NCBI GenBank assembly: GCA_900544335.1
Contig: UQUS01000037.1
Location: forward strand, 1-10,382
Length of the DNA: 10,382 nucleotides
From: an uncultured Sutterella sp.
GTDB lineage: Bacteria > Pseudomonadota > Gammaproteobacteria > Burkholderiales > Burkholderiaceae_F
Direction: 5' to 3'
A program made the translations under genes and the position numbers. Below are positions 1 through 6,448 of the stretch, piece after piece (position 1 is the first letter of the stretch; the number at the start of each line of letters is the position of its first letter). Below the pieces are notes generated by a model. The model was not told where the DNA came from and made no database searches. It saw only the letters and a list, made by a program, of their open reading frames with translations.

Positions 1-145
1 AACCCTGACAACTGCTATGCTGGACAGATTGTTGCATCACAGTGAAATCATCGTGATTCGCGGAGACAGCTACCGTCTCCTGGAGAAACGAAAGGAAGGA
101 CTTTTAACCTCAGCCAGGGCTGTTGGTACAGCTTTGACTGATTAA
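1..145 (+). CDS. istB: IS21-family helper ATPase IstB, C-terminal fragment (cut by window edge)
   Basis: Reading from base 2, 47 sense codons lead to TAA at 143-145. The peptide (TLTTAMLDRLLHHSEIIVIR, then GDSYRLLEKRKEG) has the shape of the IstB C-terminus: an A-LDRLLHH helix, a short beta strand, then G-SYRL-EKRK. IstB is the AAA+ ATPase that assists the DDE transposase IstA of IS21 elements by loading it onto target DNA and holding the target in a bent state. Only the last fifth or so of a normal ~250-residue protein is visible; the Walker motifs lie beyond the left edge. The reading frame is intact, and the IS21-like terminus follows within a few bases, so the element may be complete to the left. 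The start codon is not visible. Confidence 0.85.
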   Translation, partial: TLTTAMLDRLLHHSEIIVIRGDSYRLLEKRKEGLLTSARAVGTALTD

Positions 146-150
146 CAACA

Positions 151-187
151 GGGGCTCAATTTAAACGACGTTTTCGGGGGTCAATTC
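151..187 (+). repeat. Two direct copies of the IS21 terminal repeat
   Basis: GGGGCTCAATTT (151-162) and GGGGGTCAATTC (176-187) match at 10 of 12 positions and are spaced 25 bp start to start. In IS21-type elements such tandem copies near the end are taken as transposase binding sites. The link to IstA here rests on position next to istB, not on a demonstrated match to a named element. Confidence 0.6.
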
Positions 188-341
188 AGAGGACGCTTGA
201 CAGCCTTAGAAAAGATGCGGAAAGTTGAAGATGCGAAGGCTATTACCGAACGGATTGTTGCGCCGGGGGCGGGTTGTTTGTCGAGAGGACGAAGGGGGCA
301 GGTGTGCACTTTGTGGTTCATGTGAATATAATTTAACTATA

Positions 342-361
342 TCATTTTCGTCAAAATGACG
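342..361. promoter_or_regulatory. Overlapping inverted repeats upstream of fic, candidate operator
   Basis: A perfect 7-bp inverted repeat with a 4-base centre (TCATTTT-CGTC-AAAATGA, 342-359) overlaps a second perfect dyad (CGTCA-AAA-TGACG, 349-361). It lies 27 bp before the fic start, and just downstream of an AT-rich stretch containing a perfect TATAAT at 327-332. No good -35 hexamer stands 16-18 bp before that TATAAT, so the promoter itself is uncertain. A dyad between a possible -10 and the start codon is where a repressor would bind. Because the Fic protein carries its own winged-helix domain, self-regulation is an attractive but untested reading. Confidence 0.35.
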
Positions 362-387
362 TAGTTTGATAATCGGGAGGCAATTGA

Positions 388-1443
388 ATGCGACATTTTC
401 ACTTTGAAACGGCATACCGAAAACTTCTAACGCCGGAGGTCGTATCGTACCTTGTAAGCATTCACGAATTCCGTGAGCGACAAGAGTTTTTTACGGAAGG
501 CCGATTAGAGGCTCTGTCAGGACTTGTGACCGTTGCGAAAATTCAAAGTACGGACTCCTCCAACCGCATTGAGGGCATTGTCACCACGGATGAGCGATTG
601 CGCAAACTTGTTTGTGAAAAGACGAGCCCTAAGAATCGCAATGAGCAAGAGATTGCCGGGTATCGTGACGTCCTAGCGACGATTCACGAAAGTTACGCTT
701 ACATCGAGCCGAAGGTCCCCGTCATTTTGCAACTTCACCGGGACTTGTGTCGGTTTACCAGCACGTCTGTCGGTGGCCGGTTTAAAAATGCGGACAATGT
801 CATTGCGCAAGTGTTGCCGAATGGAAAGAAAATTGTCCGATTTGAGCCTCTTGCTGCTTGGGAAACGCCTCGGGCTGTTGAGGAACTTTGTCAAGAATAC
901 CGAGAATCGGAGAAGTCCCCTTCTCTTGATCCCCTGCTCCTGATCCCGATGTTTATATTGGACTTTCTTTGCATCCATCCTTTTTCCGACGGCAATGGGC
1001 GCATGAGCCGACTTTTGACGTTACTGCTTTTGTATCGCGCAGGATTCCTTGTCGGACAGTATGTCAGCATTGAGAAAACCATTTGCGACACCAAGGACAG
1101 TTACTATGAGGCATTGCGCTTGAGTTCTTTCAATTGGCACGAAGAAAAAAACGACTATGCGCCGTTTGTCACTTATACGTTGGAGACGATTCTTGCCGCA
1201 TATCGAGAGTTTGAAAATCGAATTGCTCTCGTGAACAAAAAAGGGCGTTCTAAGTCAGATCGAGTGCGGGAGACGATTCGGAACCGACTCGGGAAAATTA
1301 CTAAAAGTGAAATCGTCGCCCGGTGTCCGGATATCAGTCAAATGACCGTGCAACGCACTTTGGCGAATCTCTTGAAAAACGGGGAGATAAAAAAACTTGG
1401 AAACGGGCGCTATGCCGCTTATGTGTGGATTGGAGAAAAGTAA
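388..1443 (+). CDS. Class II Fic-domain protein with C-terminal winged helix (probable protein adenylyltransferase)
   Basis: Fic enzymes usually move AMP from ATP to a Ser, Thr or Tyr hydroxyl of a target protein. The core motif HPFSDGNGRMSR is complete at residues 197-208, with catalytic His197, the acidic metal-binding residue Asp201 and the phosphate-binding GNGR. The inhibitory motif [S/T]xxxE[G/N] is present in cis as SNRIEG at residues 58-63, placing the protein in class II, in which Glu62 blocks productive ATP binding until relieved. Residues ~285-345 form a winged-helix DNA-binding domain (SEIVARCPDISQMTVQRTL followed by a short wing). The 351-residue length suits the Fic plus HTH family. 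The ATG at 388 has a strong GGGAGG (375-380) seven bases upstream. No separate antitoxin gene is seen or expected for this class. It stands between an IS21 end and the core yheT-hemH genes, so it may be an accessory gene. Its target is unknown. Confidence 0.92.
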   Translation: MRHFHFETAYRKLLTPEVVSYLVSIHEFRERQEFFTEGRLEALSGLVTVAKIQSTDSSNRIEGIVTTDERLRKLVCEKTSPKNRNEQEIAGYRDVLATIHESYAYIEPKVPVILQLHRDLCRFTSTSVGGRFKNADNVIAQVLPNGKKIVRFEPLAAWETPRAVEELCQEYRESEKSPSLDPLLLIPMFILDFLCIHPFSDGNGRMSRLLTLLLLYRAGFLVGQYVSIEKTICDTKDSYYEALRLSSFNWHEEKNDYAPFVTYTLETILAAYREFENRIALVNKKGRSKSDRVRETIRNRLGKITKSEIVARCPDISQMTVQRTLANLLKNGEIKKLGNGRYAAYVWIGEK

Positions 1444-1545
1444 AAGCAAACGGGGTAATGCTCCTGTTTCCGAGAAATCATCTTGTGACAAGGAGAGTTA
1501 AGGTTCTCAGTCCCACTAGCTTGGTCTGCAAAAGTTAGATTCGGT

Positions 1546-1573
1546 TTTAGAGCTACACGGAGCCGAGTACAAT
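1546..1573 (+). promoter_or_regulatory. Candidate sigma-70 promoter of the yheT-hemH operon
   Basis: TTTAGA (1546-1551, 4 of 6 to TTGACA) and TACAAT (1568-1573, 5 of 6 to TATAAT) are separated by 16 bp and lie 25 bp before the hydrolase start. No clear terminator is seen after fic, so read-through from fic is also possible. The -35 is weak and the assignment is a motif match only. Confidence 0.4.
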
Positions 1574-1598
1574 AATCGCTAAATAAAAGAGCTCTCGT

Positions 1599-2588
1599 AT
1601 GCCGCAATTTACTCCGGACTATCGCGCGCCCCGATGCATCCCGGGGCGCCATTTGCAAACGATTCTGCCTGCGCGTTTTTTTAAACGCCCTGTTGTGACC
1701 TATCGACGCGAAATTGTTGATATGCCCGACGGCGACTTCATGATTTTCGATTGGGCAGAACCTGCGCCACGCTCGCCGGATGCGCCCGTTCTCGTGCATT
1801 TTCACGGATTGGAAGGGGATTCTCGTAGCCACTATGCCGAAGCCTTAATGGACCATTGCGTCAAAAACGGAGTGCGTGGCGTTGTGGCGCATTTTCGTAG
1901 TTGCGGAGGGAAACTCAATCGTCTGCCGCGCGCGTATTTTGCAGGCGATACGGCCGATAACTCCTGGGTTTTAAAAAATGTTCATGCGCGCTTTCCTCAC
2001 GCGCCGTTTTTTGCTGTCGGTGTCAGCCTCGGCGGCAACCAACTGGCTAAATGTCTCGGGGATTTAGGGAAAGCCGCTTCTTTTGTCACGGGAGCGGCCT
2101 CAATCGGTGCCCCTCTCGATCTTGTTGCCGGTACCGAAATCATGACGCGCGGCGCCAATGTTTTTTACGGCAAGATGTTTTTGTCGACTTTAAAAAAGAA
2201 GGCTGAAGAAAAAGCGCGCCTTTTTCCCGACATCATCGATGCGCGTGCCATACGGGCTTGTAAGGATTTATACGATTTTGATAATGTCTACACGGCACCG
2301 ATTCACGGCTTTCGAAGCGGAATGGACTATTGGACACGGTGTTCTGCCAAGCCCGTTTTAGGCAATGTCCAAGTTCCGCTTCTTCTTTTAAATGCCAAAA
2401 ACGATCCGTTCCTGCCGGCCTGGGCGCTTCCTTCTGTCGATGAAGTGAGTCGCTCGGTGTATCTGGATTTTCCCGACGCAGGCGGGCACATCGGCTTTCC
2501 GATTTTTGTGCACGGACGTGGGTCGCTCACGTATCTTCCGAACCGTATCTTCCGGTTTTTCCGGGAGGCCCTTGCAGGACAGCGATGA
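1599..2588 (+). CDS. yheT: YheT-family alpha/beta hydrolase (COG0429 type)
   Basis: An alpha/beta-hydrolase-fold protein of the YheT group, predicted to be a carboxylester hydrolase; no physiological substrate is firmly known. The fold markers are in order: N-terminal GRHLQTILPARFF (16-28), the family signature HFHGLEG (67-73), HFRSCGG (98-104), the nucleophile elbow GVSLGGN with Ser143, the acid Asp269 in NAKNDPF, and His297 in AGGHIGF. The catalytic triad therefore appears complete. The length of 329 is close to the ~340 of the enterobacterial protein. The start is fixed by the match of the N-terminus to family members; a weak AAGAG precedes it. Its stop overlaps the hemH start by 4 bases (ATGA), so the two are almost surely cotranscribed and translationally coupled. 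No signal peptide is seen, so it should be cytoplasmic. The linkage to hemH does not by itself indicate a role in haem synthesis. Confidence 0.9.
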   Translation: MPQFTPDYRAPRCIPGRHLQTILPARFFKRPVVTYRREIVDMPDGDFMIFDWAEPAPRSPDAPVLVHFHGLEGDSRSHYAEALMDHCVKNGVRGVVAHFRSCGGKLNRLPRAYFAGDTADNSWVLKNVHARFPHAPFFAVGVSLGGNQLAKCLGDLGKAASFVTGAASIGAPLDLVAGTEIMTRGANVFYGKMFLSTLKKKAEEKARLFPDIIDARAIRACKDLYDFDNVYTAPIHGFRSGMDYWTRCSAKPVLGNVQVPLLLLNAKNDPFLPAWALPSVDEVSRSVYLDFPDAGGHIGFPIFVHGRGSLTYLPNRIFRFFREALAGQR

Positions 2589-3568
2589 CGGGAAAAACCG
2601 CCCTTTTATTGGTCAATACCGGGTCGCCCGAGGCTCCGACCTCGGAAGCGCTTGCCCCTTACTTAAACGAGTTTTTAAGCGACAGGCACATTGTCGACCT
2701 GCCGCCCTGGCTTTGGAAACCGATTCTTTCCCGAATCATCATTCCGCGTCGGAAAGATGCGTCTGCCAAGCGCTATGCCGCTATCTGGACGGACGAGGGA
2801 TCGCCTTTACTTGCGACCACGAAAAAGACTGCCGAGGGGCTGCAAAGCATCCTCGGGGATGATTGTTTTGTGTCCTGGGCGATGTGTTACGGAACTCCTT
2901 CTGTATCCGAAGTTCTGAAGACGATTCTTGCCGCCGATCCCGAGCGCCTTCTTGTCTTGCCGCTTTTTGCCCAAGAGGCCACGCAAACCCGCGGGGCTGT
3001 TGTCGATTTAGTTAAAAAAACTCTCAAAGAGGCCGGCTCTTCTGTTCCCTTGACGGTGATTTCCCCTTGGTTTGATAGGCCCGAATACATCGACGCGCTG
3101 GCCGCTTCCGTGCGCGAAAAGAAAATCGACCTTGCAAAAACGCGCCTGATTGTCAGTTTTCACGCCATTCCTCTCAAAAGAAGCGACACGTACTTTCACC
3201 AATGCGAGACGACCGTGCGCCTTTTGGAAAAGGCGCTCGATTTGAAACCCGGATCCGTCAAGTTAGCGTTTCAATCCAAATTCGGATTCGGAAATTGGTT
3301 GATCCCGGCATTAAAAGATGTCTTAAAGCAAGAGGCCGGACATGGCTATCGCTCGGTTGCCGTCCTGTGCCCTGGGTTTGCCGCCGATTGTTTGGAAACA
3401 TTAGAAGAGGTCGCCGTGACTTTAAAAGCGGCATTTTTATCCGAAGGCGGAAGGCATTTTGAGTACATTCCCGCCTTAGGGAGCGGACAAAATGCACTGG
3501 CGCTTTATGCCAAAGTGGTGCGTGAGGCGCTCGAACAGTTGAAAAAGCCCGCTTCCGACCCCAAATAA
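2585..3568 (+). CDS. hemH: Ferrochelatase (protoporphyrin/coproporphyrin ferrochelatase)
   Basis: HemH inserts ferrous iron into the porphyrin ring at the end of haem synthesis. Visible landmarks are LLLVNTGSPEAPT (7-19, in place of the more usual VNLGTP), YLNEFLSDRHIVD (26-38), DEGSPL (70-75), the active-site His193 in VSFHAIP, QSKFG (230-234) and CPGFAADCLETLEE (262-275), which contains the conserved catalytic Glu271. The 327-residue length is normal. The segment after His193 (LKRSDTYFHQC) looks about three residues shorter than in typical bacterial ferrochelatases, and the usual R-P/W pattern after FG is replaced by FGNW; both may be lineage features. In a Gram-negative using HemG, the natural substrate is expected to be protoporphyrin IX. 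The gene starts inside the yheT stop, without its own strong ribosome site, and ends 29 bp before grpE. Confidence 0.95.
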   Translation: MTGKTALLLVNTGSPEAPTSEALAPYLNEFLSDRHIVDLPPWLWKPILSRIIIPRRKDASAKRYAAIWTDEGSPLLATTKKTAEGLQSILGDDCFVSWAMCYGTPSVSEVLKTILAADPERLLVLPLFAQEATQTRGAVVDLVKKTLKEAGSSVPLTVISPWFDRPEYIDALAASVREKKIDLAKTRLIVSFHAIPLKRSDTYFHQCETTVRLLEKALDLKPGSVKLAFQSKFGFGNWLIPALKDVLKQEAGHGYRSVAVLCPGFAADCLETLEEVAVTLKAAFLSEGGRHFEYIPALGSGQNALALYAKVVREALEQLKKPASDPK

Positions 3569-3597
3569 AAAGTACCTATTGGATTTGGAGGCCAGTT

Positions 3598-4221
3598 ATG
3601 GCAGAAGAAAAGACAGTCAATCCGGCAGAAGAACTGAAAAAAGCCAGCGAAGAGGTCCGCGAAGGAGAGCTGGAAAGTCCGGATGCTCCTGAAAGTAGCC
3701 CGAAGGCAACAACCGAGGGAGCGCAAACGGAAGAGAAGAAGGATGATTCTCCGACGGCGGACGTTTCCTCGCTTGAAGCCGAACTTCAGGCCGCAAAGGA
3801 CAAGGCGGCGGAAAGCTACGAACTTTACATTCGGGCGGCGGCTGAAATGGAAAACACACGACGTCGTTGCGCGCAGGACGTGATGAAGGCACAACTTTTC
3901 GGCATAGAAAGTTTTGCGAAGAACCTGATTCCGGTCATCGACAGTCTGGAAAAAGCTCTCGAGGCTTCCGTAAGTGCCGATGAAGCCACCCGCAAAGGTC
4001 TTGAAGTGACGATGCGCCAACTCGAGCACGCTCTGGAAGTTTCCGGAATGAAGGCGATTTGTCCTGAAAAAGAAAAGTTCGATCCGACCACAAGTCAAGC
4101 CATTGCGACGGTCCCTGCCGATAGCAATCATCCGGCCGGTACCGTGGTGGCCGTTTTCCAGCGCGGCTGGACCCTAAACGACAGAGTTTTGCGGGCGGCC
4201 ATGGTCAGTGTTGCCGGCTAA
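3598..4221 (+). CDS. grpE: GrpE, nucleotide exchange factor for DnaK
   Basis: GrpE speeds ADP release from DnaK and so resets the Hsp70 cycle; it works as a homodimer in the cytoplasm. Residues 1-55 are a charged, low-complexity tail rich in Glu, Ala, Ser and Lys. Residues ~56-110 form the long helix and dimerisation coiled coil (SLEAELQAAKDKAAESYELY, then RAAAEMENTRRR). Residues ~145-207 form the beta domain that contacts DnaK, with FDPTTSQAI (161-169) and the family signature GTVVAVFQRGWTLNDRVLRA (181-200). The length of 207 is normal. The start has a good TGGAGG (3586-3591) six bases upstream. The gene probably shares the hemH transcript, because only 29 bp separate them and they hold no terminator. 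A hairpin terminator follows, so grpE and dnaK are at least partly uncoupled. Confidence 0.96.
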   Translation: MAEEKTVNPAEELKKASEEVREGELESPDAPESSPKATTEGAQTEEKKDDSPTADVSSLEAELQAAKDKAAESYELYIRAAAEMENTRRRCAQDVMKAQLFGIESFAKNLIPVIDSLEKALEASVSADEATRKGLEVTMRQLEHALEVSGMKAICPEKEKFDPTTSQAIATVPADSNHPAGTVVAVFQRGWTLNDRVLRAAMVSVAG

Positions 4222-4260
4222 AGCACAACAGTCCGTTGATTTTTAATGAAAATTCATACA

Positions 4261-4286
4261 AAAAGGGAGCCTGCGGGTTCCCTTTT
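4261..4286 (+). terminator. Hairpin terminator after grpE
   Basis: AAAAGGGAGCC (4261-4271) pairs with GGTTCCCTTTT (4276-4286) around a TGCG loop, giving an 11-bp stem with one G-U pair. The T tract is only four bases and lies inside the stem, so termination may be partial. It lies 39 bp after the grpE stop and just ahead of the dnaK promoter. Confidence 0.7.
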
Positions 4287-4297
4287 CGCGTTCTTGC

Positions 4298-4328
4298 GTT
4301 GAATTTTTAAGACCCCGTCCCCATATAT
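4298..4328 (+). promoter_or_regulatory. Candidate sigma-32 (RpoH) heat-shock promoter of dnaK
   Basis: GTTGAA (4298-4303) and CCCCATATAT (4319-4328) are separated by 15 bp, closely matching the RpoH pattern CTTGAA, 13-17 bp, CCCCATNT. It lies between the grpE terminator and dnaK, with a predicted leader of about 70 bases. No CIRCE element (TTAGCACTC-N9-GAGTGCTAA) is seen here, so HrcA control is not indicated. Confidence 0.75.
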
Positions 4329-4342
4329 GGTGTAACAGCCAA

Positions 4343-4366
4343 GGAGAGCTTGAAAGCGAGTTCTCC
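4343..4366 (+). promoter_or_regulatory. Hairpin in the dnaK 5' leader
   Basis: GGAGAGCTTG (4343-4352) pairs fully with CGAGTTCTCC (4357-4366) around an AAAG loop: ten pairs including two G-U wobbles. It would lie near the 5' end of the dnaK leader, about 20 bases before the ribosome site AGAAGGA (4388-4394). It does not itself cover that site. It may stabilise the messenger or act in temperature-dependent folding; neither is shown. Confidence 0.5.
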
Positions 4367-4403
4367 CGACGAATTTACGAATTTCTCAGAAGGAACAAAC
4401 GCT

Positions 4404-6347
4404 ATGTCTAAGATTATCGGTATTGACCTTGGAACAACGAACTCCGCGGTCGCCGTCATGGAAGGCGACAAGGTCCGCGTGATTGAAAATTCCGAGGGCG
4501 CTCGGACGACTCCCTCGATTGTCGCCTATATGGACAACGGCGAGATTTTGGTCGGCGCAACAGCCAAACGTCAGGCCATCACGAATCCTAAGAACACACT
4601 TTTTGCTGTCAAACGTTTAATCGGACGTCGTTATGAAGATGCCGAAGTTCAGAAGGACGTCGGTCGCGTGCCCTTTAAGATCGTACGCGCAGAAAACGGC
4701 GACGCTTGGGTTCAGGTTTTAGGGGACAAGAAGCTGGCGGCTCAGCAGGTTTCTGCCGAAGTGCTCCGCAAGATGAAAAAGACGGCTGAGGACTATCTCG
4801 GTGAACCTGTGACTGAAGCCGTTATTACGGTTCCTGCTTACTTTAACGACAGCCAACGTCAGGCCACAAAGGATGCCGGTCGTATTGCCGGTCTTGAAGT
4901 CAAGCGCATTATTAACGAACCGACGGCTGCAGCCCTGGCTTTCGGTATGGATAAGATGGGTAACGCCGATCGCAAGATTGCCGTGTACGACTTGGGCGGC
5001 GGCACCTTCGATATCTCGGTGATTGATATTGCCAATGTTGACGGCGACAAGCAGTTTGAAGTCTTGTCGACAAACGGCGATACGTTCTTAGGCGGTGAAG
5101 ACTTCGATCAGCGCCTCGTTGAGTATCTTATTTCCGAATTTAAGAAGGATACGGGCATTGACCTTTCGACCGACGTTCTGGCGCTTCAGCGCTTGAAGGA
5201 TGCGGCGGAAAAGGCCAAGATCGAACTTTCGAGCCGTCAGGAAACGGAAATTAACCTTCCGTACATTACGGCCGATGCCACAGGTCCCAAGCACTTAAAT
5301 ATCACGATTACGCGTGCTAAGTTCGAAAGCATGGTCGAAGATTTGGTGCAGCGTACGATTGAGCCGTGCCGTAAGGCCCTGGCCGATGCCGGTGCCTCCA
5401 CGTCGGACATTTCCGATGTGATTCTCGTGGGCGGTATGTCGCGTATGCCGCGTGTGCAGGAAGTGGTTCGCGAGTTCTTCGGGAAAGAGCCGAGAAAGGA
5501 CGTGAACCCCGATGAAGCCGTTGCTATCGGTGCGGCCATTCAGGGCTCGGTTTTAACCGGTGAACGCCACGACGTGTTGCTTCTTGATGTCACACCGCTC
5601 ACGCTCGGTATCGAAACCTTGGGTGGCGTCATGACCTCGATGATCAAACGCAACACGACGATTCCGACCAAGCATTCGCAGGTTTTCTCGACAGCCGAGG
5701 ATAACCAGCCTGCCGTGACCATTAAGGTCTACCAGGGCGAGCACCAGATGGCCGCATCCAACAAGCTTCTCGGTGAATTTAACTTGGAAGGAATTCCGCC
5801 GTCTCCGCGTGGTTTGCCGCAGATTGAAGTGACGTTTGATATCGATGCCAACGGTATCTTGCACGTTTCGGCCAAAGATAAGGCAACGGGTAAGGAAAAC
5901 ACGATTACGATTAAGGCAAGCTCGGGACTTTCCGAAGACGAAATCAAGCGCATGGTCGCCGATGCCGAGGCCAACAAGGCCGAAGACCATCGTCGGTTCG
6001 AGTTGGCGCAGTCGCGCAATCAGGCCGATGCGGCCGTGGCCCAGATTCGTAAGACCTTAAAGGATTTGGGTGACAAGGTTGACGGCGCTGACCGTGCGGC
6101 TTGCGAATCGGCGATTAAAGACGTGGAAGTTGCCGCCAAGGGCGAGGATAAAGCCGCCATTGATAAGAGCGTTGAAGCGTTGATGAGCGCCGCGCAAAAG
6201 ATTGGTGAGAAGATGAATGCCGCCGCTAAGGCCGGTGAGGCTCAGGCGCAGCAGCAAGCTTCTCAAGGAGCCGAGCAAGCCCAATCCGGTGCCAAGAAAC
6301 CCGAGGACGACGTCGTTGATGCCGACTACAAGGAAGTCAAGCACTAA
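4404..6347 (+). CDS. dnaK: Chaperone DnaK (Hsp70)
   Basis: DnaK binds exposed hydrophobic peptide segments and folds or protects proteins through an ATP cycle driven by DnaJ and GrpE. With the start at 4404 the protein has 647 residues, a usual length. The ATPase domain shows IGIDLGTTNS (5-14), FAVKRLIGRR with the catalytic Lys70, DLGGGTFD (196-203) and VGGMSRMP (342-349). The interdomain linker is VLLLDVTPL (~391-399), followed by the beta-sandwich peptide-binding domain, the helical lid, a Gln/Ala-rich stretch and the acidic end DDVVDADYKEVKH. An upstream in-frame TTG at 4350 would add 18 residues, but these are unlike any Hsp70 N-terminus and start inside a leader hairpin. AGAAGGA (4388-4394) sits nine bases before 4404. 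The many GGT and CGT codons fit high expression. A sigma-32-type promoter precedes it. Confidence 0.98.
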   Translation: MSKIIGIDLGTTNSAVAVMEGDKVRVIENSEGARTTPSIVAYMDNGEILVGATAKRQAITNPKNTLFAVKRLIGRRYEDAEVQKDVGRVPFKIVRAENGDAWVQVLGDKKLAAQQVSAEVLRKMKKTAEDYLGEPVTEAVITVPAYFNDSQRQATKDAGRIAGLEVKRIINEPTAAALAFGMDKMGNADRKIAVYDLGGGTFDISVIDIANVDGDKQFEVLSTNGDTFLGGEDFDQRLVEYLISEFKKDTGIDLSTDVLALQRLKDAAEKAKIELSSRQETEINLPYITADATGPKHLNITITRAKFESMVEDLVQRTIEPCRKALADAGASTSDISDVILVGGMSRMPRVQEVVREFFGKEPRKDVNPDEAVAIGAAIQGSVLTGERHDVLLLDVTPLTLGIETLGGVMTSMIKRNTTIPTKHSQVFSTAEDNQPAVTIKVYQGEHQMAASNKLLGEFNLEGIPPSPRGLPQIEVTFDIDANGILHVSAKDKATGKENTITIKASSGLSEDEIKRMVADAEANKAEDHRRFELAQSRNQADAAVAQIRKTLKDLGDKVDGADRAACESAIKDVEVAAKGEDKAAIDKSVEALMSAAQKIGEKMNAAAKAGEAQAQQQASQGAEQAQSGAKKPEDDVVDADYKEVKH

Positions 6348-6353
6348 GATGGC

Positions 6354-6366
6354 GCGAGTTTCTCGC
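6354..6366 (+). other. Small hairpin just after dnaK
   Basis: GCGAG-TTT-CTCGC forms a perfect 5-bp stem with a TTT loop, starting six bases after the dnaK stop. It is followed by AAAA, not T, so it is no standard terminator on this strand. It may protect the 3' end of the dnaK message. Confidence 0.35.
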
Positions 6367-6392
6367 AAAACGAAGGCTCGAAAATAACCGGC

Positions 6393-6418
6393 GGGTCGAG
6401 GGGGCTTCCTCTCGACCC
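6393..6418 (+). terminator. Hairpin between dnaK and dnaJ, weak terminator or processing site
   Basis: GGGTCGAGGGG (6393-6403) pairs with CCTCTCGACCC (6408-6418) around a GCTT loop; the 11-bp stem has one G-U pair and is GC-rich. Only TTT follows, so termination is likely incomplete. Such a hairpin would lower dnaJ relative to dnaK, matching the usual need for less DnaJ. No separate dnaJ promoter is obvious. Confidence 0.6.
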
Positions 6419-6448
6419 TTTGGCGTTTTCACGGAGTGAAGAATTTTT

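Larger units (their letters stand above)
1..202 (+). mobile_element. Right part of an IS21-family insertion sequence
   Basis: The end of istB is followed directly by non-coding sequence with the internal repeats typical of IS21 termini (GGGGCTCAATTT at 151-162, GGGGGTCAATTC at 176-187). The likely outer end is GCTTGACA at 195-202, since IS21-family elements usually end in CA and carry several copies of a terminal repeat bound by IstA. The exact boundary is inferred: the left end and the target duplication are outside the window. If it is correct, the element stops about 185 bp before fic and leaves that gene's upstream region intact. Confidence 0.7.

Noticed and set aside
212..235. Direct repeat AAGATGCG (212-219 and 228-235), possible iteron or binding site.
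   Set aside because: Only two 8-base copies, with no further copies nearby and no associated replication or regulator gene.
215..325. A 36-codon open frame (MRKVEDAKAITERI...) between the IS21 end and fic.
   Set aside because: No recognisable family, no ribosome site before its ATG and no inhibitory motif that would make it a Fic antitoxin. Too short to support as a gene.
1544..1555. GTTTTAGAGCTA, identical to the start of the Streptococcus-type II-A CRISPR repeat.
   Set aside because: Only 12 bases match, there is no second copy, no spacer and no cas gene in the window, and the segment overlaps a plausible -35 element. A chance match is most likely.
3505..4131. Open frame of 208 codons on the - strand covering grpE.
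   Set aside because: It lies opposite an intact grpE, and its Phe/Arg/Cys-rich composition is typical of a reverse-complement shadow of Glu/Lys/Ala-rich sequence.
4350..4403. An 18-residue N-terminal extension of DnaK from an upstream TTG.
   Set aside because: The residues do not resemble any Hsp70 start, the TTG lies in the leader hairpin and a proper ribosome site precedes the ATG at 4404.
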